Assembly (NCBI RefSeq): GCF_002294725.1
Contig: NZ_NSFT01000006.1
Location: forward strand, 186,001 to 250,000
Source of the DNA: Mesorhizobium sp. WSM4313
GTDB taxonomy: Bacteria; Pseudomonadota; Alphaproteobacteria; Rhizobiales; Rhizobiaceae
Length of the DNA: 64,000 nt
Direction: 5' to 3'
The position numbers were made by a program, and so were the translations under genes. The notes under the pieces were generated by a model, which worked only from the letters and a program-made list of their open reading frames with translations, was not told where the DNA came from and made no database searches. This document shows, piece after piece, positions 46,023-55,795 of this stretch. The stretch's first letter is position 1, and each line of letters opens with the position of its first letter.

Positions 46023-46424
46023 CGCACTGTCTGTGGCCGATCGCAGATTTCCAGGATCGCTCCTCCTTCCGCGCGCGCTCGCTGTAACGAACCACGATCA
46101 TACGGCCGTGACGATGCTGATTGGGAATGCGTGCCGACGCCTATCCGCGTCCCGGCGCATAGGCGGCCTTCAACCGCTTACTTTGAGCCTTTCACCGCAA
46201 GTGCCGGTGTCGCTCGAACATCGCCAGCTTGTGCCCATATGTCATCCGCACCTCGGATCGGCACCCCTTCGCATCTGAACGTTGTGACGCTCGATGCGCT
46301 TCTTACATTAGCAATCAACGATATATTAATGGCTACTGTGCAGCCTGTTCGGCTCGGGAAATCTCCCGATCGACGATCCGGCACTCGGTGTGCCGAGACG
46401 CTCGACCGATGCGGAGCAAAACGC
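46023..46424. other. Non-coding stretch
   Basis: About 400 bases with overlapping short frames only. Nothing is supported. Confidence 0.35.
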
Positions 46425-46658
46425 ATGAGTGTCGAAACAGCATTGGCGCAGCTACTGCGCATGATCCACCGTCGCGCCCTGAATTTGGCAGCACTACCGG
46501 ACGATGAGAGAGATCCATACTACGATAGCATCCGCCGGTCCTGTTGCGGAGCGGCCGAGCACATCGGTCAATCCCCCGACAATGCCGCCATCACCGCAAA
46601 CAGCATGGTCGAATTTACCCGGGCGATGGTCGGCATCATCGAGGCGGGGCGCGGATAA
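46425..46658 (+). CDS. Small hypothetical helical protein
   Basis: A 77-residue helical protein with two Cys (SCCGAAEH) and an Asp/Glu-rich loop DDERDPYYDS. The ATG at 46425 has GGAG upstream; the longer frame from 46131 shows no coding character. The family is unknown. Confidence 0.5.
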   Translation: MSVETALAQLLRMIHRRALNLAALPDDERDPYYDSIRRSCCGAAEHIGQSPDNAAITANSMVEFTRAMVGIIEAGRG

Positions 46659-46789
46659 ATCGCGCGTCAACACGCTCGCGACGAGCTCGGGAGGTGCCGA
46701 GAAGCGCGGCTACGGCGCGTTGCCTGCGGCTCGCGCGGTGACGATTGCCATGCGCAGGTCGACGATCGGGCTTCCAAGCGATCGCTATC

Positions 46790-46963
46790 TCAGATCCCGC
46801 CCCAGATGTTCGAGGACAGATGCTTGGTTGTCGGCATCACCGGCCAGCAAATATCCAGCTGGTTGTCGGACGGCATGCCGTTCCGTATCCGCGTTGGCTT
46901 GCGGGCATCCTGCGCATATTTCAACGCCACGCCCATGCGATTCAATGTCTTTAGGATCGACAT
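46790..46963 (-). CDS. Possible small protein resembling short rhizobial DUF1127-type peptides
   Basis: A 57-residue frame starting MSILKTLNRMGVALKYAQ with AGGA upstream, and a later MPSDNQLDICWP resembling the LPxxxxKDIGWP ending of short rhizobial proteins. One of several overlapping frames in an otherwise empty 600-base stretch. Confidence 0.35.
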   Translation of the reverse strand: MSILKTLNRMGVALKYAQDARKPTRIRNGMPSDNQLDICWPVMPTTKHLSSNIWGGI

Positions 46964-47271
46964 AAAGTTTATCCTCAATTCGCCATGGCTGTAACGGGGG
47001 AATCCCGCCGCCTTCATGATGGCGCCTTAGATGACCAACGGTTGTTTCCGCCGCATTGCACGCAAGCGCAAGGCTCGTAACGAGAAGGACAGGCTTTGAA
47101 ACATTTGTATGCAAACGAGCCGCCATGGCTTGCGAGGCGTCTGGCCGGCTCGGCTACTGCCGTTGCCGTTTCGAAACAAATTTGCGTTCAAGCGCCATCA
47201 AACCGAAACCAAACTGCAGGAAAACCGCCATCGACCGGCTCGACCGGAATTTAAACAAAGGAAAAATCGAA

Positions 47272-47451
47272 ATGTCCAAGATTGTTCGCAATGCAATTTT
47301 CGCCATTGTTGCTGTCTTCGGCTTCGCCGGTTCGGCTTATGCTCAGCAGGCGGCCCTCAATTCGTGCAGCAACCATGACGATTACTACGCCATGTGCCTG
47401 GGCGCGAACAACGGCGACCACCATGATGGCCGCGGAAGCGATCGCCGTTAA
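47272..47451 (+). CDS. Small exported peptide (59 aa)
   Basis: A 59-residue protein with a signal peptide (1-24, ending AYAQQ), one Cys pair in the mature part (SCSNHDDYYAMC) and a His/Asp-rich tail. The ATG at 47272 has AAAGGAAA upstream, and a strong terminator lies 15 bases after the stop, so it is a complete small gene. The function is unknown. Confidence 0.65.
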   Translation: MSKIVRNAIFAIVAVFGFAGSAYAQQAALNSCSNHDDYYAMCLGANNGDHHDGRGSDRR

Positions 47452-47465
47452 TCGACTATCCGCTG

Positions 47466-47502
47466 AAAAAGCCCCGCAGGCATCTCGCCGGCGGGGCTTT
47501 TT
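47466..47502. terminator. Intrinsic terminator
   Basis: Perfect 12-base arms AAAAAGCCCCGC and GCGGGGCTTTTT with a 13-base loop follow the small exported peptide. The flanking A and T runs make it able to act in both directions. Confidence 0.85.
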
Positions 47503-47712
47503 CGCGCTTCATCATCCTACCGGAAGACCTATGCCCTCGGGTTGCCAGGTCATTACTTGAAAAGTTCGGAAAGAACGGCATTTTCAAATTGCGACGGGTG
47601 GTGAGCCATGCTGGCAACCACGCCCAGCTTGTACGCCGGAAGGCCACAATGATCACGGCGAGTCGGCGGCCGTTAGGGTAGCCGCCGCATTTAATTAGCG
47701 TTAACTAATTAT

Positions 47713-47749
47713 AGACCGCGCTGTTCTATTCTGACACAGCGCGGTCTAC
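47713..47749. repeat. Perfect 13-base inverted repeat
   Basis: Arms TAGACCGCGCTGT and ACAGCGCGGTCTA with an 11-base loop. There is no T-run. The remaining bases between 47503 and 48047 hold no supported gene. Confidence 0.6.
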
Positions 47750-48047
47750 TGCCACACAATGACCGTGCAGGCGGCTCTGGCCCAATCCACCCCCCCAAGC
47801 TGGAGCCGCCACTCTCACCATACTCGGCCCGGTTGAACTAATCCTTACCAAATATCCTTTCTGGTGTGTTTCGCAGAAAGGTGGCCTTGTAGCCAAATGC
47901 TCGGTCGGTCGAGCACGATGCTTGGCCCTGATCGCAGTTCGGTTGCCAGGAATCACTCTCGTTACAACGCGGCAGTCTGGCGGTCGCAGGACTGAAACAT
48001 TGCTACTTTAACGTGCTATCGGTGGGTGCATAGGAGCGTGTGGCAAA

Positions 48048-48263
48048 ATGTCGATTCCTAAAAACCTGAATGAGACAGATCTCAGATTCGAATGTCCAAG
48101 ATGCCGGCATCCGATTATCCGGAAAGGCTCCTGGTTCAAGTCCGTGGCTACATTCAAATGCGGGGGCTGCCAAACACCGATACGGCTTGGATATCCGGCA
48201 AAGCTCCGATTGTTCGAGAAACACAGCCAGTCAGCCAGCCCCAATCGCATCAGCCAAGCCTAA
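48048..48263 (+). CDS. Small zinc-ribbon protein
   Basis: A 71-residue protein with two CxxC pairs (ECPRCRHPI and KCGGCQTPI) that would bind one Zn. The rest is basic. It stands alone and is followed by an intrinsic terminator. It may bind nucleic acid or be a ribosome-associated or regulatory protein; no family name can be given. Confidence 0.65.
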   Translation: MSIPKNLNETDLRFECPRCRHPIIRKGSWFKSVATFKCGGCQTPIRLGYPAKLRLFEKHSQSASPNRISQA

Positions 48264-48362
48264 TAGATACGCGTCATCTCATCCCGACCAGGCGATGTCT
48301 CCGTTGGATCAGTCTTTGAGTATAGTGGCCGTCCCTGGTCGACTTGTTTTCAAAGATAAGAA

Positions 48363-48385
48363 CGCGGTTGAACCGCGCCTTTTTT
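48363..48385 (+). terminator. Intrinsic terminator after the zinc-ribbon gene
   Basis: CGCGGTT, a one-base centre and AACCGCG form a perfect stem, followed by CC and six T residues on the plus strand. It also separates the converging aldehyde dehydrogenase gene. Confidence 0.75.
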
Positions 48386-48418
48386 ACTTCAGCGCTGACG
48401 ATCACTGGCGACAGTGCC

Positions 48419-49852
48419 CTACTCTGCCGCCGCATACCCCGCGATACCCTTGATCTCGAGAAAATCCTCCAGACCGTATTCGGCATATTCGCGACCGTTG
48501 CCGGACTGCTTGTAGCCGCCGAAGGGCAGGCCCGCGTCCCAGGCCGGGTAGTTGATGTAGACGGTGCCGGAGCGCATGCGGGCGGCCGCCTGGCGCGCCT
48601 TCTCGATGTCCTTGGCCTGGATATAGGAGGCAAGGCCGAAGACAGTGTCGTTGGCTTGCTCGATCGCCTGCTCGACCGTGTCGTAAGGCATGATCGACAG
48701 CACCGGTCCAAAGATTTCTTCCCTGGCGATGCGCATGTCGTGCGTCACGTTGGCGAAGACCGTCGGGCGGACATAGTAGCCGCGGTTGAGCTCGGCCGGG
48801 CGGCCGGGGCCGCCGGCAACCAGGGTGGCGCCTTCGTCGATGCCGCTCTGGATCAGGTCCTGGATCTTGTCGAACTGCGGTTGGCTGACCACCGGACCGA
48901 GCTTCGACGTGGGCGCATCGGCCGGGCCGACGGTGAATTTCTCTGCCGCCTTCTTCGCATAGCCGGCGGCCTCGTCATGGCGGTCGCGCGACACGAACAT
49001 GCGGGTCGGCGCGTTGCAGGACTGGCCGCTGTTGCCGAAGCAGCCGGCGACGCCCTTGGTGACGGCCCGCTCCAGATCCACATCGGGGAACAGGATGTTG
49101 GCCGACTTGCCGCCGAGCTCCTGATGCACGCGCTTGACGGTGTCGGCCGCCGCCTTGGCGACCAGGATGCCGGCGCGGGTCGAGCCGGTGAAGGACATCA
49201 TGTCGACATCCGGGTGGCTGGCCAGCGCCTGGCCGACGGTCGGGCCGTCACCGTTGACGAGGTTGAAGACGCCTTTCGGCACGCTGGCCTCGTCGATGAT
49301 CTCGGCGAAGATGATGGCGTCGAGCGGCGCGATCTCGGACGGCTTCAGCACCATGGTGCAGCCGGCGGCAAGCGCGGGACCGACCTTGCAGGTGATCTGG
49401 TTCAGCGGCCAGTTCCACGGCGTGATCAGGCCGACGACGCCGATCGGCTCCTTGACGATGAGCGAGGTGCCCTTGATGTGGCGGAACGGAAAGGTCTTCA
49501 GCACCTCGGCCATCTTCTCCAGATGCGCAAGGCCGACGCCGACCTGGCTGTCCAGCGCCATCTGGCGCGGCGCGCCCATCTCGCGCGAGACCGCGAGCGC
49601 AAGGTCCTTGCTGCGCTTCTTATAGATTTCGATGACGCGGTTGAGGATATCGAGCCGCTCCTCGACCGAAGCAAAGCCGAACGTGGCGAAGGCGCGCTTG
49701 GCCGCCGCCACCGCCTTGTCGACATCGGCCTTGGAGCCCAGCGAAATCTGCGCGAAAGCGTCCTCGTTGGAAGGATCGATGACGTCGAGTGTATTGGGCA
49801 CAACAGGATCGACCCACACGCCATCGATATAGAACTGCAGATTGTGGGACAT
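48419..49852 (-). CDS. NAD(P)-dependent aldehyde dehydrogenase
   Basis: A 477-residue enzyme of the ALDH superfamily that oxidises aldehydes to carboxylic acids. It has ITPWNWPLNQ and KPSEIAPL in the cofactor domain, SFTGSTRAG, the catalytic Glu in HQELGGKSANI, and the catalytic Cys in GNSGQSCNAPTRM. The C-terminal PFGGYKQSGNGRE motif is intact. The ATG has AAGGAGAAATC upstream. It is a single gene and the substrate is not identifiable. Confidence 0.93.
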   Translation of the reverse strand: MSHNLQFYIDGVWVDPVVPNTLDVIDPSNEDAFAQISLGSKADVDKAVAAAKRAFATFGFASVEERLDILNRVIEIYKKRSKDLALAVSREMGAPRQMALDSQVGVGLAHLEKMAEVLKTFPFRHIKGTSLIVKEPIGVVGLITPWNWPLNQITCKVGPALAAGCTMVLKPSEIAPLDAIIFAEIIDEASVPKGVFNLVNGDGPTVGQALASHPDVDMMSFTGSTRAGILVAKAAADTVKRVHQELGGKSANILFPDVDLERAVTKGVAGCFGNSGQSCNAPTRMFVSRDRHDEAAGYAKKAAEKFTVGPADAPTSKLGPVVSQPQFDKIQDLIQSGIDEGATLVAGGPGRPAELNRGYYVRPTVFANVTHDMRIAREEIFGPVLSIMPYDTVEQAIEQANDTVFGLASYIQAKDIEKARQAAARMRSGTVYINYPAWDAGLPFGGYKQSGNGREYAEYGLEDFLEIKGIAGYAAAE

Positions 49853-49977
49853 GATTTCTCCTTGGGCGGGATATCTGATGTGATTGGGGGGCGATCGCCG
49901 GATCGTCGCATCGCGTCAGAGATGACGATGCGGCAAGAGCGATGTCAAACACAAGGGCGGGCAATTGAGCCAGGCGG

Positions 49978-50361
49978 CTACAGAAGAATGTGCCCCGCCG
50001 CGACCAGAAGCCCCCTTGCGGCGGCTTCATCCTCCACTTTGACGAGCAGATGGTCGCCATCGAAGGTGGACACCAGAAAAATGCCGAGTTCGTTTTCCGA
50101 CAATGGCTTTATTACCGACAGCACGATGCCTGTTTCGTCGAAGGCAAAGGGACCCTGGAGTTTCAGGGCGACCCAGTCCCTGTCGTGCTGCACCCCGTCC
50201 GGCACCCGCTCCTGCAGGCAGACGACCGAAAGCTCGTCCTCGGTCCTGGTGATGCTGACGAAACCCGGTCCGTCGGCCCAGCCGGGAATGCTCTCTTTTG
50301 CTGCGAGGCGCGAAACCGCATACCGCCCCGAGAGTGGCTTCAACCGGACCCTGATTGCCAT
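49978..50361 (-). CDS. ACT-domain protein
   Basis: A 127-residue protein with two ACT-like halves; the second has GIVLSVIKPLSENELGIF then VSTFDGDHLLVK. The family resembles CASTOR/ACT regulatory proteins that bind amino acids. The ATG at 50361 has GGAGGTTCGG upstream. It lies upstream of, and co-directional with, the aldehyde dehydrogenase. Confidence 0.75.
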   Translation of the reverse strand: MAIRVRLKPLSGRYAVSRLAAKESIPGWADGPGFVSITRTEDELSVVCLQERVPDGVQHDRDWVALKLQGPFAFDETGIVLSVIKPLSENELGIFLVSTFDGDHLLVKVEDEAAARGLLVAAGHILL

Positions 50362-50488
50362 CCGAACCTCCTCTGTTTGTCGGCGATCACGGATTCGATG
50401 CACGTCTGAGCGGCAGCAATCTGCTCCAAACCGAGATTCTGCGTCAACTTGGGAGCAATCCTACAGAGATCATCGATGGCGTTCTGTA

Positions 50489-50950
50489 TTATGCCAGCTT
50501 CTTGCTCATATAGACCGTCGTGCCGTTCATGAACGGTTCTTCGCGGTCGATCGTATAGCCGTGCTTCTTGTAAAGCGACACATTGGCTGCGAAGGCGCCA
50601 TTGGTCAGCAGGCGCAATTCGAAGCGGCTCGCCGCGCGCGCCTTGTGCTCGGCCCGTTCGAGCAACAGCCGGCCAATGCCCCTGCCCTACGCGTCCGGCG
50701 CCACGCAGACATTCTCGATCCAGAGGTGATCCTCCTCCAGCATGGTCTCGATCATGCCGACAATGCGATCGCCCTCGACGGCAAGTTCAAACGGATGCTC
50801 GGCAACTGCTCTGTCATAGTCGGCGCGCATCGGCATCGGCTCGCGGCCGATCAACGGCACCCATCTGGAATAGGCGGCGCGCACGATGTCCCTGATCGTG
50901 GCAGCGTCAGCACGTTCGGCCGGCCGAAACCGGATGGAAGAATTGGTCAC
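50489..50950 (-). pseudogene. GNAT acetyltransferase interrupted by an in-frame amber codon
   Basis: Read through, this is a complete 153-residue GNAT protein (RFRPAERADAATIRDIV at the start; LYKKHGYTIDREEPFMNG near the end). At 50687-50689 a TAG falls in VCVAPDA-stop-GRGIGRLLLE, exactly where the acetyl-CoA motif has Gln (PDAQGRGIGR). A single C-to-T change from CAG would create it. Translation stops before the acetyl-CoA loop, so the product is inactive unless the stop is suppressed or is a sequencing error. The GTG start at 50950 is preferred. Confidence 0.8.
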
Positions 50951-50971
50951 AGCAAGGCTCCAGACATGAAA

Positions 50972-50999
50972 GCCCCGCCGGCGGATGTCGCGGCGGGGC
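50972..50999 (-). terminator. Possible terminator hairpin
   Basis: GCCCCGCC and GGCGGGGC arms with a 12-base loop, followed on the minus strand by TTTC. It lies between a tiny open frame and the GNAT start. Confidence 0.45.
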
Positions 51000-51020
51000 G
51001 GGAAACGAACAAACCGGAAT

Positions 51021-51116
51021 TTATTCGGCCGGTGTTTGTCGTCGCGCAATCGGCTTACCGCTCCCCATCGTATAGAGGCGACGTCGCTTGGTGATGGCGG
51101 GTGCAAAAACGAACAT
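51021..51116 (-). CDS. Possible 31-residue peptide
   Basis: MFVFAPAITKRRRLYTMG then SGKPIARRQTPAE. It is basic, ends just before a terminator-like hairpin, and the frame is open further upstream with sensible codons. The ribosome site is weak. The rest of 51117-51306 contains only the promoter region of the next gene. Confidence 0.35.
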   Translation of the reverse strand: MFVFAPAITKRRRLYTMGSGKPIARRQTPAE

Positions 51117-51306
51117 GGCGCCACGCTGGAACAGGAAGTTCAGCCCGTCAAGATTTTGAGATTGGCCCAGCCTGTCGAATTCGGGAGGTGTTCCATCGTC
51201 AGCTCAAAAACCAATCGTGAAAATCGATCATTCCAACCAGAACAATTCGTTGGAAAGATTTGTTCGGGAATGACATTCCTCCGGCACACTCGCCTGGAGA
51301 ATTGCA

Positions 51307-52368
51307 TTGTCTTCCGCCACCAACATCGCGAACGATATTCCGACAAGCCCGATTTCTGCCGATCTGGCCGCGGGCCGCAAGCGGCTCGGTTCGGCGTGGA
51401 ACGGCATTATCCCCGGCATCGTGCTGGTGGCGATGATCACCGCTGTGGCCTTCTCAGCCCACAATGTCTCGGGCTTTGCCTTGTTCAGCCCGATGATCTT
51501 GGCCGTGGTGGCCGGCATGATCTATTCCAACGTGCTCGGCCTGCCCGCCCACGCCACGGCCGGCATCGCCTTTTCGCAAAAACGCCTGCTGCGTTTCGCC
51601 ATCGTGCTGCTCGGCTTCCAGCTCACGTTCGGCCAGGTGGCGGGCATCGGCCTTGGCGGCGTCGGCATCGTCGCGGCCACGCTTGGCGCCACCTTCGTCT
51701 TCACCGTCACGCTCGGCAAGCTGATCGGCGTCAATGCCAAGCTGGCCCAGCTGATCGCCGCCGGCACCTCGATCTGCGGAGCTTCGGCAATAGTCGCCAC
51801 CAACATCGTCACCGACGCGCGCGACGAGGACGTGACCTACGCGGTTGCCGCGATCACGCTGTTCGGCACCATCGCCATGCTCGGCTTTCCGCTGCTGGCG
51901 CCGGTCTTCAGGCTCGACCAGCACGCCTTCGGCCTATGGGCGGGAGCCTCGATCCATGAGGTGGCGCAAGTGATCGGCGCCGGCTTCCAAAACGGCACGC
52001 TTGCCGGCGAGACCGCGACCGTCGCCAAGCTGACGCGCGTCGCCCTGCTGGCGCCGATGGTGATCGCGCTCGGTGTCATGGCACGCCGCGGCAGCTCCGA
52101 AATTTCAGGCGCCAGGCCGCCGCTGCCGTGGTTCGTCGCGGCTTTCGTCGCGGTGGTGGCGCTGAACAGCCTGATCGCGATCCCAGCGCAGATCCATTCG
52201 GCGATCGCCCTCGCAGCACAGATCATGCTCACCATGGGCCTCGCGGCCATGGGCTTGCAGGCCGATATTTCGGGGCTTCGCTCGCGCGGACTGCGGCCGC
52301 TGATGCTGGCCTTCTCAGCCTTCATCTTCATCGGCTGCTTCAGCCTGATGCTGGTGAAGTTCGTGTAA
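51307..52368 (+). CDS. YeiH-family (UPF0324) putative sulfate exporter
   Basis: A 353-residue inner-membrane protein with about ten hydrophobic segments. Family features include [33 protein letters not shown] and [17 protein letters not shown]. Length is normal. The TTG start has GGAGAATTG upstream. Members are annotated as putative sulfate or sulfur-compound exporters; the substrate has not been settled. Confidence 0.9.
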   Translation: MSSATNIANDIPTSPISADLAAGRKRLGSAWNGIIPGIVLVAMITAVAFSAHNVSGFALFSPMILAVVAGMIYSNVLGLPAHATAGIAFSQKRLLRFAIVLLGFQLTFGQVAGIGLGGVGIVAATLGATFVFTVTLGKLIGVNAKLAQLIAAGTSICGASAIVATNIVTDARDEDVTYAVAAITLFGTIAMLGFPLLAPVFRLDQHAFGLWAGASIHEVAQVIGAGFQNGTLAGETATVAKLTRVALLAPMVIALGVMARRGSSEISGARPPLPWFVAAFVAVVALNSLIAIPAQIHSAIALAAQIMLTMGLAAMGLQADISGLRSRGLRPLMLAFSAFIFIGCFSLMLVKFV

Positions 52369-52392
52369 GGCAGGCCGGGGTCGTCTTAGCTA

Positions 52393-52902
52393 TCAGCCTT
52401 CATCATCGTCCTCGAACTCACAGGCCGCGACATAGATCGCGGCGAGCTTCTCGATGCCTGCCTGGTCTTCCTTGTCGAAGCGCCCGGGCAGCGGACTGTC
52501 GAGGTCGAGCACGCCGAACGCGCCTTCGGCATCGCGCAGAAGCACGACCAGCTCCGAGCGCGAATCGGCATCGCAGGCGATGTGGCCGGGAAATTCGTTG
52601 ACGTCCTTGACCAGCATCGACATGTCGAGCTCGATGGCCTTGCCGCAGACGCCCTTGCCGACGGCGATGCGAACGCAGGCGGGCTTGCCCTGGAAGGGTC
52701 CGAGCACCAGCTCGTCATCGGAAGCGAGGAAATAGAAGCCGGCCCAGTTGAGGTCGGGCACCATCTGATAAATCAGCGCCGCGGTGTTGGCGGCGTTGGC
52801 GACGGAATCGCCCTCGCCTTCGAGCAGCGCCTTCAATTGCGTGGCCAACTCCTTGTAGAAGACCGGCTTGTTGCTTGTGTCGATTGCCGTTGCCGCAAAC
52901 AT
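52393..52902 (-). CDS. msrC: Free methionine-(R)-sulfoxide reductase (fRMsr, GAF domain)
   Basis: A 169-residue single GAF domain enzyme that reduces free methionine-R-sulfoxide. LNWAGFYFL, GKGVCGKAI and HIACDADSRSELVV hold the conserved Cys residues (two of the family's three are plainly visible in these motifs). The acidic tail EFEDDDEG is unusual but short. It is divergent from a GlxA-type regulator. Confidence 0.88.
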   Translation of the reverse strand: MFAATAIDTSNKPVFYKELATQLKALLEGEGDSVANAANTAALIYQMVPDLNWAGFYFLASDDELVLGPFQGKPACVRIAVGKGVCGKAIELDMSMLVKDVNEFPGHIACDADSRSELVVLLRDAEGAFGVLDLDSPLPGRFDKEDQAGIEKLAAIYVAACEFEDDDEG

Positions 52903-52992
52903 CGTGTTGTTGCTCCGTTGCAAGCCAGCCGAGGGGCCGGCTACAGTTTGGTCTTCTCTGCCACCAATGCAGCACGTGGGAAATACAAAAAC

Positions 52993-53988
52993 GTGAGCGA
53001 CAGCCTCGCCAGCCGAAAACGCGACCGTGCGCCGCCGGAACCGCGCGAAGCGCCCCTCACCTTCGCAGTGCTGGTTTTCCCTGGCTTTCCGATGATGGCA
53101 TTTTCCTCCGTCATCGAGCCGCTGCGCGCCGTCAACATTCTTGCCAAGCGCGACTGCTATCGATGGATGATCGTCGGCGCCGATAGGGGTAGCGTGGAGG
53201 CATCGAACGGCGTCGTCATCCAACCCGGCTTCTCGGCAACCGACGCGCCGAAGGTCGACCGCATCGTCGTGTGTTCCGGTGGCGATGCCGATCATGTCGT
53301 GGCCGATGAGGCGATGAGCTGGATCCGCAAAAGCCTGCGCGGCGGCGCACATATCGGCGCTGTCGCCGACGCCGCATTCTTCCTCGCCCGCGCCGGGCTG
53401 CTCGACGGCCATGCCTGCACCTTGCACTGGACCAGCCAGGCAGCCTTCAGCGAGGCTTTTCCGGAAATCGAGCTTCGGCGCGATCTGTTCGTCATCGACC
53501 GCAAGCGCTTCACCTCGGCCGGCGGCGTCGGCAGCCTCGACATGATGCTGGAAATTATCACGCGCGACTATGGCGCCGAAATCGCGGCGGGCGTTGCCGA
53601 ATGGTTCGTGCACTCGCCATTGCGGTCGAGCGTCGACCGCAAGCTGATGCCGCTCAGGCTGCGCACCGGCGTCCAGAACGAGCTGGTGCTGTCGGCCATC
53701 GCCATCATGGAGGATGCGGTCGAGGAAAGGCTCGGCATGGCGGAGCTGGCGGAACGGCTCGGCGTGTCGGCCGACAAGCTCGAGCGCAGTTTCCGCGCCG
53801 AGCTGGATATCTCGCCCAATGGATATTACCGGCGGCTGCGGCTGAAGCGTGCAGCCGACCTGCTGGCGCATTCGACGCTGATGGTGCGCGATGTGGCGCT
53901 GGCGTGCGGCTTTGCGTCGATGTCGAGCTTTGCAAGGGCGTTTCGCGAGGAGCACGGGCACGCGCCTAAGGCGATGCGGCGGCATTAG
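52993..53988 (+). CDS. GlxA-family AraC-type regulator
   Basis: A 331-residue regulator. The N-terminal DJ-1/PfpI-like domain (about 20-190) includes [20 protein letters not shown] and, at the nucleophile-elbow position, [17 protein letters not shown], where Cys is replaced, so it is a sensor rather than an enzyme. The C-terminal AraC double helix-turn-helix includes [16 protein letters not shown] and [19 protein letters not shown]. The GTG at 52993 is chosen to exclude upstream overlap with the divergent fRMsr promoter. The target is unknown. Confidence 0.85.
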   Translation: MSDSLASRKRDRAPPEPREAPLTFAVLVFPGFPMMAFSSVIEPLRAVNILAKRDCYRWMIVGADRGSVEASNGVVIQPGFSATDAPKVDRIVVCSGGDADHVVADEAMSWIRKSLRGGAHIGAVADAAFFLARAGLLDGHACTLHWTSQAAFSEAFPEIELRRDLFVIDRKRFTSAGGVGSLDMMLEIITRDYGAEIAAGVAEWFVHSPLRSSVDRKLMPLRLRTGVQNELVLSAIAIMEDAVEERLGMAELAERLGVSADKLERSFRAELDISPNGYYRRLRLKRAADLLAHSTLMVRDVALACGFASMSSFARAFREEHGHAPKAMRRH

Positions 53989-54020
53989 TGTGTTTGTGCG
54001 CGCTGACGCGATGAAACGCT

Positions 54021-54082
54021 GGCGGGACAGCGCCCACCTCTGTCCTGCCGGACATCTCCCCCACTTGGGGGGAGATTGGCAG
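54021..54082 (+). repeat. RIME-like palindromic element, copy A1
   Basis: It contains GGCGGGACAGCGCC, TGTCCTGCCGGACATCTCCC and a C-run/G-run hairpin (CCCCCACTTGGGGGG). It pairs in inverted orientation with copy A2 at 54.14 kb and matches copies at 57.5-57.7 kb. Confidence 0.75.
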
Positions 54083-54141
54083 TTCCGGCGCCAACGCGTC
54101 CTTTCGACGTTGAAGATTGGCGAAGCGATGCGCGACATCTG

Positions 54142-54195
54142 ATCTTCCCCCTTGTGGGGGAGATGTTCGGCAGGACAGAGGGGGGCGCGAAGGAT
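54142..54195 (-). repeat. RIME-like palindromic element, copy A2 (inverted)
   Basis: CTTCCCCCTTGTGGGGGAG, then GGCAGGACAGAGGGGGGCGC, is the inverse of copy A1. The two copies plus about 60 bases fill most of the space between the GlxA and M24 genes. The rest (54196-54300) is promoter region. Confidence 0.75.
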
Positions 54196-54300
54196 CACGG
54201 CGTTGCCCGTTCGCCTGCGGCACCTAGCATAACATCTGCGGAATTCCGCACAGCGATCTTACAGCGTCTGGCTATGTTCTCCACAACAGGAGGCCGCACA

Positions 54301-55604
54301 TGAGCATCGTCGTATTCGATCCCGACAGCACCGAGGATGTGGACTTCAAGGACCGCATGCGCCATCCGGCAGCGGCTGATCCGGCCGGCGGCATGTGGCT
54401 TTCGGACACGGAGCCGTCCTTCATCGACGCCGACGCGCTGCGCAAGGGGCGGCTGGCCAAGCTGCGCGCCTGGATGCGCGAGGCGGGCTATGGTGGCGTC
54501 GTTTTGTTCGATCCATACAACCAGCGCTACGCCACCGGCTCGCGCAACATGTTCGGCTATTTCCTGCGCAACTCGACCCGCTATTTCTTCGTGCCCACCG
54601 AAGGGCCGATCGTGCTGTTCGAATATCCGCAGAGCTACCATGTCTCGATGGTGCTCGACACGATCGACGAGGCGCGGCCTTCCAAGCTCGTCTGGTCGTC
54701 GGTTTCGGGCCGCGACGACGAGACCGCGGGGCCGTTTGCCGACGAGATCGCCGAGCTTCTGAAGAAGCATGGCGGCGGCTCGATGAAGCTCGGGCTCGAC
54801 CGCTGCAGCCATCTGCAGGCGCTGGCGCTGGAAAAGCGCGACTGCGAGGTGAAGGACTGCCAGGGCGAGATACTGGCGGTGCGCGCCGTCAAGACGCCGG
54901 AGGAAGTCAAATGCCTGCTGGCCTCGATGGCGGGCGCCGAGGCCGCGGTGGCGGCCGTACGCGAGGCGATCAAGCCTGGCGTTTCCGAGAACGAGCTGTT
55001 CGCGATCATGTATGGCGAGGTGATCCGGCAAGGCGGCGAGTTCATCGAGACCCGGCTGCTCACCTCGGGACAGCGCACCAATCCATGGTTCAACGAGGCG
55101 AGCGGGCGCAAGATCAGGCCGGGCGAGTTGCTGGCGCTCGATACCGACACGATCGGCTGCTACGGCTATTATTCCGACTTCTCGCGCACCTTCCGCTGCG
55201 GCCCGGGCAAGCCGACATCCTATCAGAAATCGCTCTACCGCATGGCGCATGACCAGGTGCAGCACAACATCTCGATCGTGAAGCCCGGCATGGCCTTCCG
55301 CGAGATCGCCGAGAAGGCCTGGAAGATCCCGGACCGCTTCGTCGACCAGCGCTACACCTCGGTGATGCATGGCGTCGGCATGCATGGTGAGACGCCTTTC
55401 ATCGCCCATTCCATGGACTACGAGACCTATGGCCGCGATGGCATCATCGTGCCCGGCATGGTGGTGAGCGTGGAAAGCTATATCGGCGAGAAAGGCGGTC
55501 GCGAGGGCGTCAAGCTCGAGGATGAGATTCTGATCACCGAGACCGGCACCGAGCTGCTCTCGCGCTTTCCGTATGAAGACGAGTTTTTGGAGCCGCAGGT
55601 TTGA
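54301..55604 (+). CDS. M24-family metallohydrolase, similar to Xaa-Pro peptidases and DddP
   Basis: A 434-residue pita-bread enzyme. The N-terminal creatinase-like domain is about 30-210. The catalytic domain has all five metal ligands: Asp in LALDTDTIG, Asp in YYSDFSRTF, His in MHGVGMHGE, Glu in VSVESYIG and Glu in KLEDEILIT. The segment GGEFIETRLLTSGQRTNPWF closely follows the wording of DMSP lyase DddP as I recall it, so the gene may be a DddP-like lyase or a related peptidase. Which activity applies cannot be decided here. It may be in the same transcription direction as the isochorismatase that follows. Confidence 0.85.
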
Positions 55605-55673
55605 TACCAGTACACATGATGAGTGCCGACCCGGTATCGCAAGCCTTCGAGATTAGCCGCAGCACCCGCGAAG

Positions 55674-55740
55674 TCGTCATCCTAGGGCGAAGCAAGGAGC
55701 GAAGCGACGCGGCGCAGACCCTAGGATCCATTCCGTGCCG
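55674..55740 (+). repeat. Palindromic intergenic repeat, copy C1
   Basis: CGTCATCCTAGGGCGAAGCA to CCCTAGGATCCATTCCGTGCC, including a GGAGCGAAGCGACGCGGCGC core. An inverted and diverged partner lies at 55.80-55.86 kb. Confidence 0.65.
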
Positions 55741-55795
55741 TCTCCGCTTCGCCGCGGTGCGGAATTCTGTTAGGCAGCGGTCGACGATCAAGGTA

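Noticed and set aside
52393..54198. 601-residue minus-strand frame
   Set aside because: Only the last 169 residues are the fRMsr gene. The upper part is a shadow of the GlxA-type regulator.
54195..55409. 404-residue minus-strand frame opposite the M24 gene
   Set aside because: Arg/Ala/Leu-rich shadow; the plus strand has the complete metal-site motifs.
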